This document shows, piece by piece, positions 59,339 to 64,000 of a stretch of DNA of 64,000 nucleotides (positions within the stretch are counted from its first letter, which is position 1; every line of letters starts with the position of its first letter). Origin of the DNA: Clostridiales bacterium (lineage in GTDB: Bacteria; Bacillota; Clostridia; Oscillospirales; Oscillospiraceae); NCBI GenBank assembly GCA_025757645.1, contig CP107216.1, forward strand, positions 2,015,001-2,079,000, in the 5' to 3' direction. The notes beneath the pieces are model-generated. The model had not been told where the DNA came from. It searched no databases and worked only from the letters and a program-made list of their open reading frames with translations. Position numbers and translations under genes: made by a program.

Positions 59339-59710
59339 TCATTTTTCCAGCACATGCTCCATGCCGAGGGCCAGCACGGACCGGACGTGATCGTCGTCCA
59401 GGGAATAAAACACGGTCTTGCCCTCCCGCCGGAAGCGGACGAGGTTCGACGCCTTCAAAATGCGCAGCTGGTGGCTGACCGCCGACTGCGTCAGGTTCAG
59501 CAGCCGCGCAATGTCGCACACGCACAGCTCGCTCTCGAAGAGCACATAGAGGATCTTGATGCGCGTCGAATCGCCAAAGACGCGAAACAGCTCCGACAGG
59601 TCGTAGAGCGTCTCATCGTCCGGCAGGGCCGCAAGCACCTGCGCCACCGCGTCCTCGTGCACGTTGAGATATTCGCACGCCGGTGCGCTGTCGGGTCTCG
59701 GTTCTGCCAT
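59339..59710 (-). CDS. ArsR/SmtB-family metal-responsive repressor (CadC/CzrA type)
   Basis: A 123-residue winged-helix repressor. Both classical metal sites are recognisable: C12 with C63-V-C65 (ELCVCD, the alpha3N site of CadC), and D106-x-H108-x10-H119-x2-E122 (the alpha5 Zn site of SmtB/CzrA). The recognition helix is SQSAVSHQL-like (TQSAVSHQLRIL). Metal binding should release the operator at 59736-59755. ATG 59710 has GTGAGGAG. It leads the arsR-HMA-ATPase operon. Confidence 0.94.
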   Translation of the reverse strand: MAEPRPDSAPACEYLNVHEDAVAQVLAALPDDETLYDLSELFRVFGDSTRIKILYVLFESELCVCDIARLLNLTQSAVSHQLRILKASNLVRFRREGKTVFYSLDDDHVRSVLALGMEHVLEK

Positions 59711-59735
59711 GGGATCTCCTCACTTTCGTTTGAAC

Positions 59736-59788
59736 ATATGAATGATTGTTCATGCGTTTATATAACCATTTTTCCTCCCATTTGTCAA
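59736..59788 (-). promoter_or_regulatory. Promoter and ArsR-type operator of the metal efflux operon
   Basis: TTGACA (59788-59783), 18-base spacer, TATATA (59764-59759) on the - strand. The operator CATATGAATGATTGTTCATG (59735-59754) has the ATGAA-N6-TTCAT symmetry of CzrA/SmtB sites and lies just downstream of the -10, covering the start site. Confidence 0.85.
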
Positions 59789-59810
59789 TAGGATATCTGC
59801 ATTTTTTCAA

Positions 59811-59843
59811 AAAAGAATTCCCGGATGCTGCACATCCGGGAAT
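59811..59843 (-). terminator. Terminator after gtrA
   Basis: An 11-bp stem (ATTCCCGGATG at 59817-59827 with 59833-59843) with TCTTTTTTG as - strand tail. Confidence 0.85.
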
Positions 59844-59848
59844 GGGTC

Positions 59849-60277
59849 TCATTTTTCTTCGGTTTTCGGGCTGCGGAAGGCAAAAAAGCGCTGGCCGAGG
59901 TAATTCAGACCGGTGAAGAGCACCATGCCGACGAGCATGGCCACATTATCGCGCGTACTCACCGCAGCGTTGGCAAGCAGACGCAGACACAGCGGTTTTG
60001 CGATGCCGTAGGCGATCAGGTAACAGACGGCGATGTTCGCCGCGAAGCGCACGACCTGCCCCGCACCGCGTTCCCGGCTCTGGAATGTAAAGTGCTTGTT
60101 AAGGAAAAAGCTCAGGATGCTCGTGAGCACGTAGTTTGCCGCCGAGGCCACCCAGTACGAGCAGTTGGCAAGGTTATACAATCCAAACATGATGCCCGTG
60201 CCGATGAGCGTGTTGATCACGCCGACGAGCAGAAACTTCCACAGCTTCGCGTCAAAGAGCGTGCGCAGGCGCTTCAA
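59849..60277 (-). CDS. GtrA-like membrane protein
   Basis: A 142-residue protein with four TM segments and the GtrA signature FLLVGVINTLIGTG and NYVLTSILSFFLNKHFTF. GtrA proteins are thought to flip polyprenyl-linked sugars. The start is TTG 60277, overlapping the GtrB stop (TTGA), with GGGAGG upstream. It forms a pair with the glycosyltransferase gene. Confidence 0.92.
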   Translation of the reverse strand: MKRLRTLFDAKLWKFLLVGVINTLIGTGIMFGLYNLANCSYWVASAANYVLTSILSFFLNKHFTFQSRERGAGQVVRFAANIAVCYLIAYGIAKPLCLRLLANAAVSTRDNVAMLVGMVLFTGLNYLGQRFFAFRSPKTEEK

Positions 60278-61236
60278 AGCTCCGCCTCCCGGTCATCAAG
60301 CTCCGTCTCGATGCGGTAGCGCGGGCGCGCCTTCGTCTCGAGATAGATCTTGCCGATGTACTCCCCCACCACGCCGATGGCCAGCAGCTGCAGCCCGCCG
60401 ATGGCCCAGATGGACACGGCGAGACTCGACCACCCGGCAACGGTGTGGCCGGTGAAATAGCGCACGAGAAAATAGATGAGCATGGCGATGCTGACGAGGA
60501 ACATCACGATGCCGATGCGCGTGATGAGCCGCAGCGGCGAGACCGTCAGCGACGACACGCCCTCCCACGCGAACGAGAGCATCTTGCGCAGCGGGTACTT
60601 GCTTTCGCCCGCAAAGCGCTTGCCGCGCTCGTAATACACGACCGTGCTCGGGTAGCCCACGAGCGGCACGAGCCCGCGCAGGAACAGATTGACTTCTTTA
60701 TACTCCGCGAGTGCGTCGAGCGCGCGGCGGCTCATGAGCCGGTAGTCGGCGTGATTATACACCACGTCCGCGCCGAGTGCGCGCAGCAGGCGGTAATACC
60801 CCTGCGCGGTGGCGCGCTTGAAGGCAGAGTCCTGCTTCCGGCTGGCGCGCACGCCGTAGACGATATCATTCCCGTTCTGAAAGGCCGTGAGCATGGCATC
60901 GATGGCATCAATGTCGTCCTGCAGATCGGCGTCCATGGAAATGACGCAGTCGGCGCGATTCCGCAGCGTCATCAGGCCGCACAGCAGCGCGTTCTGGTGG
61001 CCGCGGTTGCGCGACAGGCGGATACCGGAAAAGGCCGGATCGCGCGCATGCAGGTCGGAAATGAGCTGCCAGGTGGCGTCCTTCGAGCCGTCGTCGATGA
61101 AGCAGATGCGGCTCATGGGGCCGATCGTCCCGGCGGCGCGCAGGGCGGTGAATTTCTCCCGCAGGCGGCGCGCCGTCTCCGGCAGGACCGTCTCCTCGTT
61201 ATAACAGGGGATCGCAAGATAGAGCGTCACGGACAC
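60274..61236 (-). CDS. GtrB-type polyprenyl-phosphate glycosyltransferase (GT2)
   Basis: A 320-residue family 2 transferase with two C-terminal TM segments (about 235-255 and 265-290), as in bactoprenol glucosyl/phosphoryl-sugar synthases. The start LYLAIPCYNEE, DDGSKDAT, and SMDADLQDD (metal-binding DxD) are intact. It loads a sugar onto lipid carrier for wall or surface glycan decoration. The start is GTG 61236 with GGGAGG 7 bases upstream. It is coupled to gtrA and lies 29 bases after mnmA. Confidence 0.93.
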   Translation of the reverse strand: MSVTLYLAIPCYNEETVLPETARRLREKFTALRAAGTIGPMSRICFIDDGSKDATWQLISDLHARDPAFSGIRLSRNRGHQNALLCGLMTLRNRADCVISMDADLQDDIDAIDAMLTAFQNGNDIVYGVRASRKQDSAFKRATAQGYYRLLRALGADVVYNHADYRLMSRRALDALAEYKEVNLFLRGLVPLVGYPSTVVYYERGKRFAGESKYPLRKMLSFAWEGVSSLTVSPLRLITRIGIVMFLVSIAMLIYFLVRYFTGHTVAGWSSLAVSIWAIGGLQLLAIGVVGEYIGKIYLETKARPRYRIETELDDREAEL

Positions 61237-61265
61237 GGCCGCGCCTCCCTTCCAAAAATCACAGT

Positions 61266-62354
61266 TCAGTCGATCGTGCCGCCGCCGAGCACCGTGTCCC
61301 CGTCGTAGAACACGACGGCTTGGCCGCGCGTGATGGCGCGCTGTGGGGTCTCAAACGACACGTGCACCGTGTCCGGCCCCGTGGCCGTGACGGTGCACGG
61401 CTGCTCCGGCTGCCGGTAGCGGATGCGGGCCGTCACGCGCAGCGGCACGTCCGGCACGTCGCCGGAAATCCAGTTGCAGCCGCCCGCGTCCAGTTCGGTC
61501 GAAAAGAGTTCGTCATTGCGGCCGAGCACGACCTCGTTGCGCGGCACATCGATGCCGCAGACGTACAGCGGCATCTCGGCCGCGATGCCGAGCCCGCGGC
61601 GCTGGCCGATCGTATAGTGGATGATGCCGCGGTGCGTTCCAAGCACCTTACCCTGCGTGTCCACGAAGCGGCCGGGCTCGCTGTGCGCGCCGGTCAGCCG
61701 CTCGACCGCGGCGGCATAGTCACCGTCCGGCACAAAGCAGATGTCCTGACTGTCGTGCTTGTGCGCGTTGCAGAAGCCATGCGCCTCGGCGATCTCCCGT
61801 GCCTCGGTCTTGTGCAGACCGCCGAGCGGAAAGCGCGTGTGCGCGAGCTGCTCCTGCGTGAGCCAAGCGAGCACGTAGCTCTGATCCTTCGTCGTGTCCA
61901 CGGCCTTTTTGAGCGTGTAGCGCCCGTCCGGCAGCTGCTCGACGCGGGCATAGTGCCCGGTCGCCAGCACGTCGCACCCGAGCGCGCGGGCGCGTGTCTC
62001 CAGCAGGCCGAACTTCAGATACCGGTTGCAGTCCAGGCAGGGGTTCGGCGTCGCCCCGTGCTGATAGGCCGCGGCAAAGCGCGCCATGACCTGCTCACGA
62101 AACGCATCCTTATAATTAAAGACATAGTACGGCATGCCCAGCGCATAGGCCACGCGGCGGGCATCCTCCACATCGTCGAGCGTGCAGCAGGTGTGGCCGC
62201 GCGGCACGCCGGCGTCCTCGTTTTCATACAGCTTCATGGTCACGCCCATGCAGTCGTAACCCGCCTGCTGCATCAGGTATGCCGCCACGCTCGAATCCAC
62301 GCCGCCGCTCATGGCGATCATCGCCTGCGGGCGGCCGCTCTTTTCCGTCTGCAT
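61266..62354 (-). CDS. mnmA: tRNA-specific 2-thiouridylase MnmA
   Basis: A 362-residue enzyme that makes 2-thiouridine at U34 of tRNA-Lys, -Glu and -Gln. The PP-loop AMSGGVDSS (13-21), NPCLDCN with catalytic C106, and DSQDICFVPDGDY with persulfide-forming C206 are all present. ATG 62354 has GAGGTG, and a near-consensus promoter precedes it. The gtrB-gtrA genes follow closely and are probably cotranscribed. Confidence 0.97.
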   Translation of the reverse strand: MQTEKSGRPQAMIAMSGGVDSSVAAYLMQQAGYDCMGVTMKLYENEDAGVPRGHTCCTLDDVEDARRVAYALGMPYYVFNYKDAFREQVMARFAAAYQHGATPNPCLDCNRYLKFGLLETRARALGCDVLATGHYARVEQLPDGRYTLKKAVDTTKDQSYVLAWLTQEQLAHTRFPLGGLHKTEAREIAEAHGFCNAHKHDSQDICFVPDGDYAAAVERLTGAHSEPGRFVDTQGKVLGTHRGIIHYTIGQRRGLGIAAEMPLYVCGIDVPRNEVVLGRNDELFSTELDAGGCNWISGDVPDVPLRVTARIRYRQPEQPCTVTATGPDTVHVSFETPQRAITRGQAVVFYDGDTVLGGGTID

Positions 62355-62388
62355 CTGTGCACCTCGTTTTCCTCGGGTTTCTCTTTAG

Positions 62389-62416
62389 ATTATACCGCAC
62401 AGCCACGGCTTGTCAA
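62389..62416 (-). promoter_or_regulatory. Promoter of mnmA
   Basis: TTGACA (62416-62411), 16-base spacer, perfect TATAAT (62394-62389) on the - strand. Confidence 0.85.
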
Positions 62417-62425
62417 CGCAAGACA

Positions 62426-62450
62426 CCCCGCCTGCACACGGCAGGCGGGG
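62426..62450 (-). terminator. Terminator after the DUF975 gene
   Basis: A 10-bp stem (CCCCGCCTGC with its complement) and a 5-base loop; - strand tail TGTCTTGCG. Confidence 0.6.
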
Positions 62451-62470
62451 GGAAAGGCGGGATAAAGCCG

Positions 62471-63229
62471 TCAGGACTGCGGATCGTTCGGGATGTCGGT
62501 GAACGAGCCCTCGTAAATGCGCGGGCCGCCCTGCGCGCCGACGAGCCGGTTATAATAATTTGCGTTCGTGATAGCGCGGTACGGGTCGAGCCAGATGGAC
62601 ACGGGCGCGAACAGGGCGCTCAGCAGCATCCAGCCGAGGAAGCTCAGATCCAGCACAAACAGCTCCCACTTGTGGCCGCGCATGAGCGCTGCGCTCTCGC
62701 GCAGGCACTGCCAGGCGGACTTCTCCGGGTGGTCGAGCAGCAGGTACAGTGCCTGCCGGTAGCGATAGGCCGCGATGATGCCCGGTACGACCAGCAGCAA
62801 GCTCCACAGAAACACGAACAGCCCCTGCAGGATCGCCAGCCACAACACGCGGAAGAAGAGGGCGAACCCGTCAAAGAGGTTGCCGATCTCGGCCGTTTCA
62901 TCCCGGCTGACGTGCAGCGAAAAGATCACAAAGCCGACACTGACCATATAGTTCATGATCTCCAGCGCGACGACGAGCACGACCGCAACACCGGACACAC
63001 TGTAATGCTCAAAGAAGCTGATGTATGCCTGCTCGACCGCGTCGGGGCCGAACTGCGCGGCGTTTGTCAGCGCCGTGGTCAGGCGGTCGCCGCCCATCAG
63101 GTACGACGAGAGCGTCGAGATGAGCAGCCCGAGGGCAAAGACGATCAATGCCGCGAGGATCGGGCTCGGGCGGTAGCCGGCGGCGCGCCGGCGGGCGTCT
63201 GCTTTGAGGGCAGCACGGTTCAAATCCAT
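62471..63229 (-). CDS. DUF975 family membrane protein
   Basis: A 252-residue protein with about five to six TM segments and the DUF975 pattern: MDLNRAALKADAR start, then LFFRVLWLAILQGLFVFLWSLLLVVPGIIAAYRY and the late CLRESAALMRGHKWELF (shown here in parts: VVPGIIAAYRYRQA, SAALMRGHKWELF). Function is unknown. ATG 63229 has CGGAG 11 bases upstream; a weak promoter with TATACT (63288-63283) precedes it. Confidence 0.85.
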   Translation of the reverse strand: MDLNRAALKADARRRAAGYRPSPILAALIVFALGLLISTLSSYLMGGDRLTTALTNAAQFGPDAVEQAYISFFEHYSVSGVAVVLVVALEIMNYMVSVGFVIFSLHVSRDETAEIGNLFDGFALFFRVLWLAILQGLFVFLWSLLLVVPGIIAAYRYRQALYLLLDHPEKSAWQCLRESAALMRGHKWELFVLDLSFLGWMLLSALFAPVSIWLDPYRAITNANYYNRLVGAQGGPRIYEGSFTDIPNDPQS

Positions 63230-63380
63230 TTTGATCACAACTCCGTTCCCGGCATGGCCGGGTCTCATTTTTTCATCGGTATAGTATACCAGATACCGCC
63301 GGATTTGAACACCCGGAGCGGAAAAAATTCACGTTTTCGACACACGTTGCGATTTTTTCTGGCAGTTGCGGAAAATACGC

Positions 63381-63409
63381 TTGACAATCCGCACGCGAAA
63401 TGCTATATT
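63381..63409 (+). promoter_or_regulatory. Promoter of tRNA-Leu
   Basis: TTGACA (63381-63386), 17-base spacer, TATATT (63404-63409). Confidence 0.88.
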
Positions 63410-63436
63410 AAACAGGCTTTGAACGACAAAGCTTAT

Positions 63437-63524
63437 GCGCGAGTGGTGGAATTGGCAGACTCGCTAGATTCAGGTTCTAGTGTCCACTCCGGACGTGCGG
63501 GTTCAAGTCCCGCCTCGCGCACCA
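63437..63524 (+). tRNA. tRNA-Leu (anticodon CAG)
   Basis: An 88-base gene with encoded CCA. The acceptor stem GCGCGAG/CTCGCGC, the anticodon stem CTAGA/TCTAG with loop TTCAGGT (anticodon 63471-63473), a long variable arm typical of Leu, and the T arm GCGGG-TTCAAGT-CCCGC are all intact. Confidence 0.97.
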
Positions 63525-63526
63525 TG

Positions 63527-63574
63527 GCGAGTGTTCTTACAGCATTTGAAAAGCTGTAAGAACACTCGCTTTTT
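63527..63574. terminator. Terminator of tRNA-Leu
   Basis: A 17-bp perfect stem (GCGAGTGTTCTTACAGC at 63527-63543 with 63553-63569), 9-base loop, T5 on +. The stop codon of the convergent recombinase gene begins in the T-tail. Confidence 0.93.
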
Positions 63575-64000
63575 ATACAGCGAGTTCACAGGGGGCGTAG
63601 TTGACGACTACGCCTTTTCTTGTATTTACGGACACTTCCGGGATCGGCAGGGGCAGTACCGTTGGGATCTCGATCGTTCCGACGCAGTTATAGTGGATGC
63701 GAAGCCGCTGCTCCCAAACGCCGTCGATCTTCTCAGCATTAAACACTTCGATCTTCTCAACCAGTTCGTTCAGCATCCGGGGCGTCAGTTTCCTCGCTCT
63801 GGTGTACTTGCGAACAAGACCGATAAACATATCCGTTGTCATGGAACGGCTGCTCTGCTTCTCTATCTCGGAGCGGAGCTTTTTTATTTTCTCCGACAGC
63901 TCCTTTTGCTCGTCCTCATACCGCCGGGACATTTTTGCGAAGCGGTCATCGGAGAGCTTGCCGGAAACATTGTCCTCATAGATGCGCTCAAAGAGACCGT
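63573..64000 (-). CDS. C-terminal part of a large serine recombinase (5' end beyond the window)
   Basis: The - strand frame is open from the window end to the stop at 63573; 142 residues are visible. LFERIYEDNVSGKLSDDRF, the coiled stretch EDEQKELSEKIKKLRSEIE, and DMFIGLVRKYTRARKLTPRM followed by NELVEKIEVFNAEKIDG are the C-terminal zinc/coiled-coil and DUF4368 region of Tn-type large serine recombinases carried by Bacillota conjugative transposons. The catalytic N-terminal domain is outside. It converges on tRNA-Leu and is usually the last gene of its element, so an element boundary is expected near 63525-63575. Confidence 0.9.
   Translation of the reverse strand, partial: GLFERIYEDNVSGKLSDDRFAKMSRRYEDEQKELSEKIKKLRSEIEKQSSRSMTTDMFIGLVRKYTRARKLTPRMLNELVEKIEVFNAEKIDGVWEQRLRIHYNCVGTIEIPTVLPLPIPEVSVNTRKGVVVNYAPCELAV

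Noticed and set aside
63437..63575. Classical tRNA attachment site with a duplicated tRNA 3' end
   Set aside because: No second copy of the tRNA 3' end is seen in the window, and large serine recombinases do not usually use tRNA genes.
1..64000. CRISPR arrays, rRNA genes, insertion sequences
   Set aside because: No regularly spaced repeats, rRNA-like stretches or transposase genes were found; the only mobile-element gene is the recombinase at the right edge.

Overview
The window comes from a GC-rich, anaerobic Bacillota, most likely a gut-type member of Clostridia/Oscillospirales. The evidence is indirect: a T-box riboswitch on thrS, a Na+-type V-ATPase in the ntpFIKECGABD order, PucR-type regulators, acyl-CoA/Etf chemistry, AGGAGG ribosome binding sites with frequent TTG/GTG starts, and a gdpP-rplI-dnaB-tilS-hpt-ftsH run. 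No species can be named from sequence reading alone.

Layout. 1-3.9 kb: start of a secreted protein, thrS with its T-box leader, a zinc-ribbon protein and ychF. 3.9-29.3 kb: a large accessory catabolic region of twenty genes in several divergent operons. It holds two class III (CaiB/BaiF) CoA-transferases, two acyl-CoA ligases (CaiC-like), one family I CoA-transferase, two gamma-carbonic-anhydrase-like CaiE proteins, an acyl-CoA dehydrogenase with EtfBA, a crotonase, a flavodoxin-fold reductase, an Fe-S/FMN/FAD ene-reductase, three nitronate-monooxygenase/FabK-like flavoproteins, a hot-dog protein, a DASS-type anion transporter and two paralogous PucR regulators. 29.6-37.4 kb: the housekeeping operon gdpP-rplI-dnaB-tilS-hpt-ftsH. 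37.5-38.5 kb: a sugar nucleotidyltransferase with a leftover phosphomannomutase C-terminal domain. 38.7-47.4 kb: the V-ATPase operon. 47.8-54.6 kb: an E2-like acyltransferase without its catalytic His, prfC, a patatin, a YgjP-type metalloprotein, a membrane protein, nfo and a small unknown gene. 54.7-55.4 kb: two broken gene fragments (SLH and PepSY) meeting head to head. 55.6-63.3 kb: a ThrE-type exporter, a Zn/Cd efflux operon (ArsR, separate HMA chaperone, P1B ATPase), GtrB-GtrA, mnmA and a DUF975 protein. 63.4-64 kb: tRNA-Leu(CAG) followed by the 3' end of a large serine recombinase, probably the edge of an integrated element.

How the accessory region may work (inference). An organic acid enters by the DASS transporter, is activated by a ligase, and CoA is then passed between acids by the CaiB-type transferases. 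The acyl-CoA is oxidised or reduced by the acyl-CoA dehydrogenase with EtfBA, while the crotonase, the ene-reductase and the FabK-like flavoproteins handle unsaturated intermediates. The parts list resembles E. coli caiTABCDE-fixAB, but the betaine transporter is replaced by an anion transporter, flavin reductases are added, and ligase, CoA-transferase, CaiE and regulator are each present twice. Two of its promoters carry the same 17-18 nt box at exactly the same distance from the -10 element, which points to one shared activator. This region is the best candidate for an undescribed pathway.

Two convergent intergenic gaps (38.5 and 57 kb) carry a related structured repeat of unknown function.
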